From assembly GCA_020631815.1 (NCBI GenBank), contig JACKGW010000009.1, forward strand, positions 1 through 64,000: DNA of 64,000 nucleotides, read 5' to 3'. Both the position numbers and the translations under genes were made by a program. Of this stretch, positions 53,464-64,000 are shown piece after piece (position 1 is the stretch's first letter; the number at the start of each line of letters is the position of its first letter). Source of the DNA: Planctomycetota bacterium (GTDB lineage Bacteria; Planctomycetota; PLA2; JAEUHO01). The notes below the pieces were generated by a model. It made no database searches, was not told the origin of the DNA, and saw nothing but the letters and a program-made list of their open reading frames with translations.

Positions 53464-53483
53464 GGCCGCCAACAAAGGCGGCC
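53464..53483 (+). terminator. Possible terminator after the MacB operon
   Basis: GGCCGCC (53464-53470) and GGCGGCC (53477-53483) form a perfect 7-bp stem with the loop AACAAA, ten bases beyond the permease stop. No T run follows. Confidence 0.45.
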
Positions 53484-53553
53484 GTCCCACCACTTGCCTC
53501 GGTACCCTTTGCGGCTCGCCCGAGATTGCGGGCGGTTGGCGAAGGAGACGATC

Positions 53554-56136
<2,583 letters not shown>

Positions 56137-56211
56137 GGTCTGTCGGGAGACACCGCCTGCTGCGGCCCTACGCGCGCCGCGGGAAGCGCGCAGCCGGATC
56201 GGGAGCCGGGA

Positions 56212-58911
56212 TCAAGAACCGGCGTTCGTGCCGTCGGCGGGCGGGTCCTTCGGGGCCGGGTCCTGAGGCGGTGCGGGCTCCCCGCTCCCGGGCTGGTCCC
56301 CAGCGGGCTTGTCGCCGCTCGGCTGGTCACCACTCGGGGCATCACCCGGAGCCGGATCGGGACACGTCGGGTCCTCAGCGGGCTTGTCGGGAGCTGCCGG
56401 ATCCTTCGCGGGGTCGGCCGGAGCATCGGGCGCCTTCCCCGGGTCAGCGGGCGCACCCGGATCGGCCCCGGGCTCACCGGGAGCTGGCGCCACGGGGTCC
56501 GCGCCATCGGCCGGCGGCTTGGGCTCGTCGGTCGGCTCATCGGCAGGCTCGTCCGCCGGCTCGTCGACATGCGCCGTCATGCCGGGGCGCTCCCACAGCA
56601 GGACGCCGCGGCGACCGCGACCGTCCACCGCGAGGCGGCGTCCGACGTGCGCAGCATCGGCCACCATGCACGCCACACCGACGCCGGGGTCGACCTCCTG
56701 CGTCCATGCGGCCGCGGAGGGCGGCTCTTCCTTGTTGGGCGGCGTGGCGTTGGCCCGGCCGGTCTCCCACGCGGCCAGCAAGTCGTCGCTGCCCAGCGAG
56801 ACCGTGGTCGTGGCGCCGGTCACGGCCTCCATCTGCAGGAACCAGCGGGCGGTGGCGGGCGCGTCGCCGTCCGCGGGAAGGTTCTCGATGCAGACGGCCG
56901 TGAGGATGGCGTCGGCCGCCGGGCGCACGCCCTCGGCCGGCGACACGTCGACCCAGGCCTGGAACGCGGCCTTTCGCTCGTTGGCCGGCATGTCGGCAGG
57001 GAGCGAGCGGCGCGCGAGAACGCCGCGGCGATGCGCCCCGTACACCACGAGACCCGTACCCGGGTCGAAGCGCACGAAGGCGGCATGGTTCCACCAAGCA
57101 GCGCGTCGCTGGGCCTCGGCCGGGGCGCTCTTGCGCGGCTGCAACGTGGCGTGGATCGGCGTCCACTCTTCGCCGCCGTCAAAGCTCTCGTAGACGCCAC
57201 CCGTGAGGTCAGCCGGGACCCAGCGCTCGTTGGAGGTGGTCGCCGCCATGACGAGGTGCTTCGGGTCGGCAGGGTCCACGTCGAAGTCGACAGCGGGCGT
57301 CGTACCGTCCAGCGGCGCCGCCTTGGCCTTGGGCAGGTTCCACGTGGCACCCCCGTCCGTCGAGGTGGCGACGCGGCCGGTCTGCCGCAGCAGGGCATAG
57401 ACGGAGCCCTCGGCATGCGCGACGACGCGCACGAACCCGTCGTCTTCTTCGGGAGCGTCGTAGGCGACGGTCCACGTGGCGCCCTCGTCGGTGGACTTCA
57501 TGACGTGGCGACCGGCGACCCACCAGGTTCCGGCTTCACGCCCGGGAACCAGGTCACGTACCAGCGTGCCGACGCGACCGACGTGCGACCACGTGAGGCC
57601 ATGGTCGGTCGAGCGGTACACGCGGCCCGTCACGCCGACCGCCAGGTGCACGTGCTCGCCGGCGAGGTGGCCCGCGATGTGTGACAGGCGGTCGCTCACC
57701 TGGGGGATGGTCTCGATCTGCTGCTCGAAGGTGATGCCGTCGTCCTCGCTGCGCCAGAGGCCGGAGACGGGCGAGCTGGCATACACGAGCTTGCGGTCGC
57801 GCGGATGGGGCGCGATCTCGCGGAGCTCGGCGTTGGCGTAGCCGGGATCCTCGGCTCCCTCACCACCGACCGGCTGGGTCTTCCCCTTCTCGAACACGCA
57901 GAGGCCCGGGCCCGCGAGGGCGACGAACACACGCCGCGCGTGCGGATCCGGCTCGGCAGCGAGGGCCTCGCCCTCGACGATGGGCTCGCGCGACCAGCTC
58001 TTGCCAGCGTCCTTGCTGTACCAGACGCCGCGCACGTCGCTCAGGTAGAGGTCGCGATCCCCGAAGGAGGCCGAGACCGAGCGGATGTCGTACGGACGCG
58101 GCACCTTGCCGCCGAGCGGCAGGCGCTTGAACAACGTGCCGCTCTTTTCGCTGTGGTAGAGCGCGCCGTGGCCGATCGCCGCGATGTTCTTGTCGGTCTT
58201 CGGGTCGCGTCGCACCCACGGGACGTCCGTTCCGAGCGGAGACTCGGCGACGTCGCTGCCCGCCACGACTTCCCAGGTCTTGCCGCCGTCCAGACTCTGG
58301 TACAGCCCCCCGTGGTGCCAGCCGTCGCTACGCGTACCGACGAGCAGCGAGTTGCTCTTCTTGGCATCGATCACGACCTGGCAGCCCAGGTAGCTGGTCT
58401 GTCGCTTGTCCCACGTGTACGCGGCCAGGCTCCCCGACGTGATGTCGCGGAACGTCGCACCGTCGTCCTCGCTCTTGTGCACGCGACCGTCGGCCACGAC
58501 GTAGATGACGCCCTCGTCCTTGGGGTCGAGCGTGATCCTCACGTGCGTTTCAGGCGTGCAAGGCGGCGCGCCGGCCAGGACGCGCCACGTCGCGCCGCGG
58601 TCGCGGGTCTCGGCGACGCCGAGGCCATGCACGTGCGCGAAGGCGCGGTCCGAGTCCGTGGCGTGCGCGACGATGCTGGAGATGCCGTGGACGGCCAAGC
58701 CTTCCGCGGAGGCCTTCCACGCGAACGCGTCGCCCTCGGCGGCGGGCTCTTCGTCGGCCGCGTACGCGCCCGGCGAGCTGATCGGCCCCAGGCAGACGAG
58801 ACCGAACGCGACGGCGAGGGTCGCCGCGCGACGCCTCCAGCCAGGCAGCGGTGACGCTCCTCCCGCAGTCAGCGCGGGCGCGCACTCGTGACGCCGGCTT
58901 CGATGGCGCAT
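56212..58911 (-). CDS. Secreted BNR/Asp-box repeat protein (sortilin/sialidase-like propeller)
   Basis: 899 residues from ATG 58911 with GGGAGG six bases upstream. A basic leader and a hydrophobic stretch (TLAVAFGLVCLGPISSPGAYA) give a signal peptide cut near residue 51. The body (about 60-720) is beta-propeller with many Asp-box motifs: SEDDGATF, SLDGGKTWE, SKDAGKSWS, SEDDGITFE, STDHGLTWS, STDEGATWT, STDGGATWN and SFDGGEEWT. A further beta-rich region and a ~115-residue tail of Pro/Ala/Asp/Gly (PADP, GDQPSGDKPAGDQP) follow. No sialidase catalytic set (Arg triad, FRIP) is visible, so a glycosidase call is not justified. A binding or surface role is more likely. The tail resembles a cell-wall spacer. 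Confidence 0.88.
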   Translation of the reverse strand: MRHRSRRHECAPALTAGGASPLPGWRRRAATLAVAFGLVCLGPISSPGAYAADEEPAAEGDAFAWKASAEGLAVHGISSIVAHATDSDRAFAHVHGLGVAETRDRGATWRVLAGAPPCTPETHVRITLDPKDEGVIYVVADGRVHKSEDDGATFRDITSGSLAAYTWDKRQTSYLGCQVVIDAKKSNSLLVGTRSDGWHHGGLYQSLDGGKTWEVVAGSDVAESPLGTDVPWVRRDPKTDKNIAAIGHGALYHSEKSGTLFKRLPLGGKVPRPYDIRSVSASFGDRDLYLSDVRGVWYSKDAGKSWSREPIVEGEALAAEPDPHARRVFVALAGPGLCVFEKGKTQPVGGEGAEDPGYANAELREIAPHPRDRKLVYASSPVSGLWRSEDDGITFEQQIETIPQVSDRLSHIAGHLAGEHVHLAVGVTGRVYRSTDHGLTWSHVGRVGTLVRDLVPGREAGTWWVAGRHVMKSTDEGATWTVAYDAPEEDDGFVRVVAHAEGSVYALLRQTGRVATSTDGGATWNLPKAKAAPLDGTTPAVDFDVDPADPKHLVMAATTSNERWVPADLTGGVYESFDGGEEWTPIHATLQPRKSAPAEAQRRAAWWNHAAFVRFDPGTGLVVYGAHRRGVLARRSLPADMPANERKAAFQAWVDVSPAEGVRPAADAILTAVCIENLPADGDAPATARWFLQMEAVTGATTTVSLGSDDLLAAWETGRANATPPNKEEPPSAAAWTQEVDPGVGVACMVADAAHVGRRLAVDGRGRRGVLLWERPGMTAHVDEPADEPADEPTDEPKPPADGADPVAPAPGEPGADPGAPADPGKAPDAPADPAKDPAAPDKPAEDPTCPDPAPGDAPSGDQPSGDKPAGDQPGSGEPAPPQDPAPKDPPADGTNAGS

Positions 58912-59204
58912 GCCGATCCTCCCGATGGCTCGGGCAGCGCTGCTCGAGGAATCTGGACCGGGATCTCGCGCCCGGTCTTGGCCTCCAGCCCCGCGGCCCG
59001 ACGTGGCTCGGCCACCATAGCACCCGTCGGGGGATGCCTCCAACGCCCTTGGTCCACCCCCGGGCCCCTTTCGTCAGGGGCGCGAGGCCGTCTCGCGGCC
59101 CCGGGCAGAACGTCCCTTGGGCGCCGGCTTGGCGGCACCTCGAGGCCGACCTCCAGCGCGTCGCGTCAGCGCCCTCGCGGCGCGCCCCCAGGCGGCCGAC
59201 GACG

Positions 59205-60284
59205 TCAGCTGGAGCGGGGCTTGCGGCGGGCGCGAGCCGGCTTGCGCGGGGTGGCAGCCGCAGCGCGTGCCGTGCGCCGCGGCGCCTCGACGGTCACCCC
59301 CTGCACCGTGGCCACGTCGGCGAGGAAGCGCGCCATGCCGGCTCGCAGCTCGGGCGGGCCGAGGATCTCCGCCTCGGGCCCGTAGCGAGCCACGTGCGTG
59401 AACAACCAGCGGGGACGCTGCGGGTCCACATGGAACGTGCGCACGATGGAGCCGTCCGGCAGCGTCTGGACGCCCTTGTTGCCCGCGTCTTCGCGAACAC
59501 GGCCCGCTTGACGGGGATCGAAGCGCACGCGGACGGGGACGTCCCCGGGCGCGCGCTCGCGCATCTCGTCCCGCCGGAACGCCTCCGTCGTGAACTCGTC
59601 AGGCACTTCGTATTCGTGGCCGGGCACGGGTCGGGCCCAGCGGATGCGGTCCACGCGGAAGGGCACTTCGCGGCCGCGCAGCGCGTCACGGGCGACCACG
59701 TACCAGCTGCCACGATGGTCGATCAGGCCGTACGGCTCGATGATCCGCGTGCCGACGCTGTCGCGGCTCGCCGTGTAGTACTCGACCTCCACGCCGACAT
59801 TGCGGCCCATGGCCTCCTTCAAGACCTGGATCGTCTGCGTGACGTGATCGGAGGGCACGGCGCCGCCCACGTGGCGGTCCAGCGTCTCGAGCACCTCACG
59901 GTCTGCGCGCCCGATGAGCTCGCGCAGCTTGCGACGAAGGCGCGGCGCCGCGTCCCCGAAGGCAGGCGGCCGACCGCCGCTCACGACCCGCAAGGCGAGG
60001 TCGATGGCCAACGCCTCCTGCAGCGTGAGGTGCACGGGGCGCGCGAGGTGCTCCGCGAAGCGGATCGTGACGCGATCGCCGTGGATGCCGAACACGAGGT
60101 AGTTGTGCGGCAGATACGGCGGCACGCCGCACAGCGACAGGATCTCGGTGATGTCCTCCCAGATCTCGGACTCGCGGACGCCGAAGATGTGCGCGAGCTC
60201 CGGGATGCGGATCCCCGGCCGGGCCCGGATCAGCGGGATCATGGCCAAGCAGCGGCGGATGCGATCACGCGCGACGGACGACAC
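59205..60284 (-). CDS. WYL-domain transcriptional regulator (PafC-like)
   Basis: 359 residues from GTG 60284, chosen because GGGGAGG stands nine bases upstream and because the protein then starts at the helix-turn-helix. The N-terminal DRIRRCLAMIPLIRARPGIRIPELAHIFGVRESEIWEDITEIL resembles PafC. The WYL domain contains RIIEPYGLIDHRGSWYVVARDALRGREVPFRVDRI. A C-terminal WCX-like part (PVRVRFDPRQAGRVRED, WLFTHVARYGPEAEIL) and a basic tail RKPARARRKPRSS follow. WYL proteins sense ligands, often single-stranded DNA or nucleotides, and in mycobacteria PafBC activates a DNA-damage response. Target genes unknown; no PafB partner is next to it. Confidence 0.9.
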   Translation of the reverse strand: MSSVARDRIRRCLAMIPLIRARPGIRIPELAHIFGVRESEIWEDITEILSLCGVPPYLPHNYLVFGIHGDRVTIRFAEHLARPVHLTLQEALAIDLALRVVSGGRPPAFGDAAPRLRRKLRELIGRADREVLETLDRHVGGAVPSDHVTQTIQVLKEAMGRNVGVEVEYYTASRDSVGTRIIEPYGLIDHRGSWYVVARDALRGREVPFRVDRIRWARPVPGHEYEVPDEFTTEAFRRDEMRERAPGDVPVRVRFDPRQAGRVREDAGNKGVQTLPDGSIVRTFHVDPQRPRWLFTHVARYGPEAEILGPPELRAGMARFLADVATVQGVTVEAPRRTARAAAATPRKPARARRKPRSS

Positions 60285-60386
60285 CGAGAACGGCCTCCCC
60301 TCGCGCTGCCCCTGCGCGACGTGCCGGATTCTACGCGGTGGCCGTCGCACCACAACCCGCCACGCGACGCGCCCGTCCCGCCGCGG

Positions 60387-61664
60387 TCAGACGCGCGGAT
60401 GCACCACGGAGACCGCCCACTCCGCGCGCGCGAGCTCGTTCAAACGCCGTTCGAGGGATGCGACCCCCACGGCTTGAAGGCACGCGACGTCCCCGCCTGG
60501 AGCCAAGCCGTCCAGCGCGTTCGCGAGCAGCGCGTTCGCCGTCGGCTCGGCGCGGCCGAGGCGCCGCGCGCGGACACCGAGCTGCCGACGGCGGGCTCGT
60601 TCCACGTCGCTGGCCGACAGGCGCCGCGGAAGGGCCGCCAGGGCCCCACGCAGCTCGCGCTCGTAGAGGCGCGCGTCGTCCGCGTCCCCCCCCACCACGA
60701 CGTAGGCGTGGTCGACCTCGTGCTCGCCCGTGGCCGCGAAGCCCTCGTCGACGACCCCCCGGTCGAACAGCGGCGCCTGCACGAGCCCCCCGTCGCCAAA
60801 GAGGAGGTCCAGGAGGAGGGTCCACTCGACCCGGGCGCGCAGCAGGGCCCGCCCCCCACCCGAGGGGGCCAAGCGGGCGCCGAGCAGCACTTGCGGTCGG
60901 GCAACGGGCAGCCGAGCGGACCGACGGCGCTGTGGGCCTCGCCCGTCCTTCGCGTGGCGAACGCGGCGCCACGCCGCCCCCCGGCGCGCCGGAACGGCCT
61001 CGTCCGCCACCTCGAGCACGAGCGCGGGGTCGACGTCGCCCGCCACGACCAGCACGAGGTTGCGCGGTGCGTAGGCGAGCGCGTGGACGCGCTCGAGCAG
61101 CCCCAGCGGGATGCGTCGGATCGACGCCTTCGTGCCCGCAGGGTCCTCGCGTACGGGATGCGTGGCGTAGAGGCTGCGCAGCAGGTCGAGGTGACCTCGG
61201 CTGGCCGCGTCGTCGGCGTAGAGCGCGATCTCCTGGTCGATGATGTCGCGCTCGCGGGCCAGGCTCTCGGGCGTCCCAAGGAAGGCCGCCATGCTGCCAA
61301 GCAGGGTGCCGAGGTTCTCCCGCACGGCATCGCGGCAGCTGACCAGGTAGCAGGTGCTCGTGGCCGTGGTGTAGGCGTTCGCCTCGGCGCCACGTCGGGC
61401 ATACGTGTCGAAGAGGTCGCCCTCTTCGTCCTGGAACATCTGGTGCTCGAGCAGGTGGGCCGTGCCCGGCGGCAGCGGCGTGCCGTCGGGCAGGTGGTCG
61501 TCGACGGAGCCGAAGCGCGCCGCCACCATCGCGTGGGTACGCAAGACCCCCGGGAGCGGAGCCACGAGGACCTGCGCGCCCGCGCGCGAGCGGGCCTCGT
61601 GCACCACGCCGCCGCCCAGCGGCAGCTCGTGGCGACGCCAGCGGCTGGCCGCCGATCGCGTCAC
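60387..61664 (-). CDS. M16 zinc peptidase, active subunit (YfmH-like)
   Basis: 425 residues from GTG 61664, overlapping the upstream stop (GTGA), with GGAGG seven bases upstream. The inverted zinc motif HxxEH is His70-Leu-Leu-Glu-His74 in GTAHLLEHQMFQ, followed by the family-typical RGAEANAYTTATSTCYLVSC and, downstream, NLGTLLGSMAAFLGTPE. M16 enzymes form a clam-shell from two homologous halves; here the halves are separate genes, as in Bacillus YfmF/YfmH or mitochondrial processing peptidase. No signal peptide, so it is cytoplasmic unless exported otherwise. Confidence 0.9.
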   Translation of the reverse strand: MTRSAASRWRRHELPLGGGVVHEARSRAGAQVLVAPLPGVLRTHAMVAARFGSVDDHLPDGTPLPPGTAHLLEHQMFQDEEGDLFDTYARRGAEANAYTTATSTCYLVSCRDAVRENLGTLLGSMAAFLGTPESLARERDIIDQEIALYADDAASRGHLDLLRSLYATHPVREDPAGTKASIRRIPLGLLERVHALAYAPRNLVLVVAGDVDPALVLEVADEAVPARRGAAWRRVRHAKDGRGPQRRRSARLPVARPQVLLGARLAPSGGGRALLRARVEWTLLLDLLFGDGGLVQAPLFDRGVVDEGFAATGEHEVDHAYVVVGGDADDARLYERELRGALAALPRRLSASDVERARRRQLGVRARRLGRAEPTANALLANALDGLAPGGDVACLQAVGVASLERRLNELARAEWAVSVVHPRV

Positions 61665-62959
61665 GCCGGGACCTCCTGCGGCGCACGCAGCCGGACGTCC
61701 GCAGCGGGCACGAGGCGGCGCACGATGTCGCGCACCGCGCGAGCATCCACGTCGAGGCGCCGGGCGACGGCGACGCGGGGATCGAGTGGCTCGCCGCGCA
61801 TCTCGGCGACGGTCCACCAGCGCGACAGGGCGGCGGGCTCGTCCGTCACGCCCTCGAACCGCTCGCGGGTCTCCTGCTTCCAGGCATCGAGGTGCTCGGC
61901 ATCGGGGCCCGTGGCCGCGAGACCCGTGAGCAGCGAGCGCACGCGCCGCACCAAGCGGCCCTCGTGTCCCTCGCTCACGCCCGCGTGGATCAGCAGCAGG
62001 CCTGGATCCCGATGCCAGCTGCTACCCACCACGTAGGCCAAGGCATCCTGCTCGCGTGCGACCTGGAACAGCAGGGACGAGCCGCTCTCGCCCAAGACGC
62101 CCGACGCGGCCTCGCCGGCGAGGCCCGCCACCGAGCCCGGCGCCCGCGGCGTCCGCCACGCGCCCGCCCACCACGTCTGGGCCACCTGTTCTTCCTGGAC
62201 GCGTCGCACCAAGCCATGCGGCCGCGGACCACGGCGGCGCGAGCGTCCCACCTCGATCGCGCCTGCGCGGGCTGGCAGCCGACGCACGAGGTGGCGCAGG
62301 ACGGCGCGACGCACCGCCGCCTGCGTGACGTCGCCGATCACGTGCACGTCGATCGGATGGCGGGCCAGCAACCGCGCGTGCAGGGCCGCCACGGAGGCCC
62401 CGTCCACGTGCGCGACCTCGGGCCCGCGCCCGTCCTTGGCCACGCTGATGGCGTGGTCGGGGCACGAGAGCTCCACGGCCTTGCGCGTGGCCGCGCGCGC
62501 CTTGTCGTCCGAGCGGCTTGCCAGCTCGCGCAGCACTTCTTGCCGGGCACGGGCCAGCAGCGCTGCGTCGAGCGCCCCGCTCGCCTCGCGCAGCGGCTCG
62601 GCGATCACCTCGCCCAGCAGCGCGAAGCCCTCCTCGAGCGCGTTGCCCGGCGCAGGCACGCCCGCAAGGGGCCAGTCCAGGGAGGCCACGAGCGCGGCGC
62701 GCCCGCCGTAGGACTCGGTCGTCACGTCGAGTGCGGCGTCGTAGAGGTCAGCCAAGCGCCACGCGAGCGCCTGACGCGTGGGCCACGCAGCGCACGCGGA
62801 CTCCAAGGTGCGGGCCAGGACGGCGGCCTTCGCCGGCTCGTCGTCGACCCGGCGGTGGACCAGGACCCGGACGTTGGCCGTGGGGTAGCGCCGGTCGCGC
62901 TGCCAGCGCACGCGCACGCCCGGCGCCGGGCTCCACGAGACGGGGACGTGGCCATCCAA
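61661..62959 (-). CDS. M16-fold protein, inactive partner (YfmF-like)
   Basis: 432 residues from TTG 62959; the reading frame has no ATG nearby and the GTG alternatives (around residue 15) would cut into the first strand (VRVRWQRDRRYPTANVRVLVHRRV). The M16 fold is visible (ALAWRLADLYDAALDVTTESYGGRAALVASL; SLLFQVAREQDALAYVVGSSW), but no HxxEH occurs, so it is the non-catalytic half. Partner: the downstream gene, coupled through GTGA. The pair may act on short peptides. It diverges from the LolA-like gene at 63175. Confidence 0.87.
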   Translation of the reverse strand: MDGHVPVSWSPAPGVRVRWQRDRRYPTANVRVLVHRRVDDEPAKAAVLARTLESACAAWPTRQALAWRLADLYDAALDVTTESYGGRAALVASLDWPLAGVPAPGNALEEGFALLGEVIAEPLREASGALDAALLARARQEVLRELASRSDDKARAATRKAVELSCPDHAISVAKDGRGPEVAHVDGASVAALHARLLARHPIDVHVIGDVTQAAVRRAVLRHLVRRLPARAGAIEVGRSRRRGPRPHGLVRRVQEEQVAQTWWAGAWRTPRAPGSVAGLAGEAASGVLGESGSSLLFQVAREQDALAYVVGSSWHRDPGLLLIHAGVSEGHEGRLVRRVRSLLTGLAATGPDAEHLDAWKQETRERFEGVTDEPAALSRWWTVAEMRGEPLDPRVAVARRLDVDARAVRDIVRRLVPAADVRLRAPQEVPA

Positions 62960-63174
62960 GGGGCGGGGATCCTCGCACGAGGTGCGCCGCGCGGGCCGTA
63001 CCGACCCGCCGCACGGACCCGGCGGTGACCGTCCGCACCTTCCAGCAGGTCACGTGGGCAGGGGACGGTATCCTCGCACCTTGGAGACCTGCGGGGCCCG
63101 CCCCATGCTGGCCTCCCGCCGCGCGCCCTCCGGCCCCGCTTGCGCGGCCTCCCCCTCGCAGGAGCCCCGTCCCG

Positions 63175-64000
63175 ATGGCACGTCCCCCCGTCCGCACCCG
63201 CCTCGCCGCCGCCGCCAGCGCCGTGGCCTTCACCGTCTTGGCCACGGCCCTCTGCTTTGCCCCGCCGCGGGCAGCCGAGGCCCGCGGCGGCGAGATGGCC
63301 CCGCCCCCGCCGGCCGGCGCGCCCGTCGCGTCCCCTGACATGGGCCTCACGCTGTTCGACCAGTGCGTGCGCTGGGTCTCGATGGGCGGCCAGGGCATCC
63401 AGCAGACGACCGACTTCTACATCAACATCATCGCGGAGCTGGACCTCGACACGATGACGCACCGCGGCCCGATGCGGCTGTGGTGGCAGGCGCCGGACCG
63501 CTTCCGTCAGGAGCTGACCGTCTCGCGCAACGTGACGACCAAGATCCTCAACGGGGATCGCCTGTGGATCGTCGACCCGCGCGGTCGCGCGCAGCGCATG
63601 CACGGTACGGCCGGCGGCGTCAGCGCCATTCGCCAGCTGAAGGAAGACCGCGACCGTCTCGGCGACCTCGCGCAGTTCCTCACGCTGCGCAGCCTCATGG
63701 GCGACGGCGCGCAGTTCTTCTTCGAGGGCGAGAAGGAAGGCAACGGGAGCTACGCCGGTCGCTGGCTCAAGCTGCGCCGCGTGGCCCCGGGTGCGGCCGA
63801 GATGCACTTCTGGCTCGCCTTCCAGCGTGGCGCCGACGGTGGCTATCAGGCCACGTGGCCCGGCATCGTTCGCATCCTGGGCGACCCTTCGCGCAACCTG
63901 CCGACCGAGGACTACATCCTGCGCAGCTGGAAGGATCCCCAGCGTGGCGCGGGCCAGTCCTTCCGCTACCCCGAGCAGATCGACGCCTACTCGCTCCTGC
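63175..64000 (+). CDS. Exported LolA-fold-like protein (3' end beyond the window)
   Basis: 275 residues visible from ATG 63175 (AGGAG ten bases upstream); the frame runs off the window without a stop. A signal peptide (LAAAASAVAFTVLATALCFA) is followed by a Pro/Ala spacer and a beta-rich domain. The stretch FYINIIAELDLDTM, GPMRLWWQAPDRFRQEL, TKILNGDRLWIVDP and RGRAQRMHG resembles the half-barrel of LolA-like lipoprotein carriers. The link is by pattern only. Codon use is typical of the surrounding genes. Divergent from the M16 pair with 215 bases between, which should hold both promoters. Confidence 0.75.
   Translation, partial: MARPPVRTRLAAAASAVAFTVLATALCFAPPRAAEARGGEMAPPPPAGAPVASPDMGLTLFDQCVRWVSMGGQGIQQTTDFYINIIAELDLDTMTHRGPMRLWWQAPDRFRQELTVSRNVTTKILNGDRLWIVDPRGRAQRMHGTAGGVSAIRQLKEDRDRLGDLAQFLTLRSLMGDGAQFFFEGEKEGNGSYAGRWLKLRRVAPGAAEMHFWLAFQRGADGGYQATWPGIVRILGDPSRNLPTEDYILRSWKDPQRGAGQSFRYPEQIDAYSLL

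Noticed and set aside
56212..58911. Sialidase call for the BNR protein
   Set aside because: Asp-boxes occur in many propellers; I see no arginine triad or FRIP motif.

Overview
The window is very GC-rich throughout, with C/G-ending codons and frequent GTG/TTG starts. The gene content points to a Gram-negative bacterium with a complex envelope, most likely a high-GC planctomycete. The reasons are a secreted Tricorn-like protease, a giant secreted protein of SdrD-B-like repeats, Cys-rich repeat lipoproteins, an exported squalene-cyclase-fold protein, a TolC/HlyD/MacB export operon and large BNR-repeat proteins. The phylum is an inference from content; no marker gene for firm placement is present.

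Layout. 1-5.6 kb: a truncated membrane-anchored protein and an alpha/beta hydrolase (minus strand), tRNA-Leu(CAG), then an HrpA-type DEAH helicase. 5.6-9 kb: a membrane-tethered MutS-like ATPase converging on Fpg glycosylase, and a small membrane protein. 9-14.5 kb: a TldD/PmbA pair divergent from a three-gene ABC exporter. 14.6-20.9 kb: a Tricorn-like protease, an IYD-type nitroreductase and a NodU-type carbamoyltransferase. 20.9-22.0 kb: a gene-free 3'-3' region holding a 185-bp tandem array of long hairpins. 22.0-28.4 kb: a HEAT/PLD pair, a GAF histidine kinase, an M20 amidohydrolase, a SpoU methyltransferase and a polytopic membrane protein.

28.6-38.2 kb (minus strand): a giant Cys-rich SdrD-B repeat protein, a Cys-rich PAEY-repeat lipoprotein and an exported CxxC redoxin. 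38.3-43.3 kb: TrkH, TrkA and transketolase in one direction. 43.5-47.0 kb: an exported prenyltransferase/squalene-cyclase-like protein, a second gene-free repeat region, and a second PAEY-repeat lipoprotein paralogous to the first. 47.3-53.5 kb: a small unknown protein followed by the TolC-HlyD-MacB export operon. 53.5-64 kb: leucyl-tRNA synthetase, a BNR-repeat secreted protein, a WYL regulator, a YfmF/YfmH-like M16 pair, and the start of an exported LolA-like protein cut by the window end.

Two things stand out. First, a family of long hairpins keeps the same outer arms (CCGGTGAG / CTCACCCGG) while the inner stem differs between copies and stays paired. It occurs in a tandem array at 20.98-21.63 kb and again at 45.2 kb, which suggests a selected RNA or DNA fold. 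Second, the consecutive minus-strand genes for a CxxC redoxin, a Cys-rich lipoprotein and a Cys-rich giant repeat protein, with a paralogous lipoprotein nearby, look like parts of a disulfide-rich cell surface.
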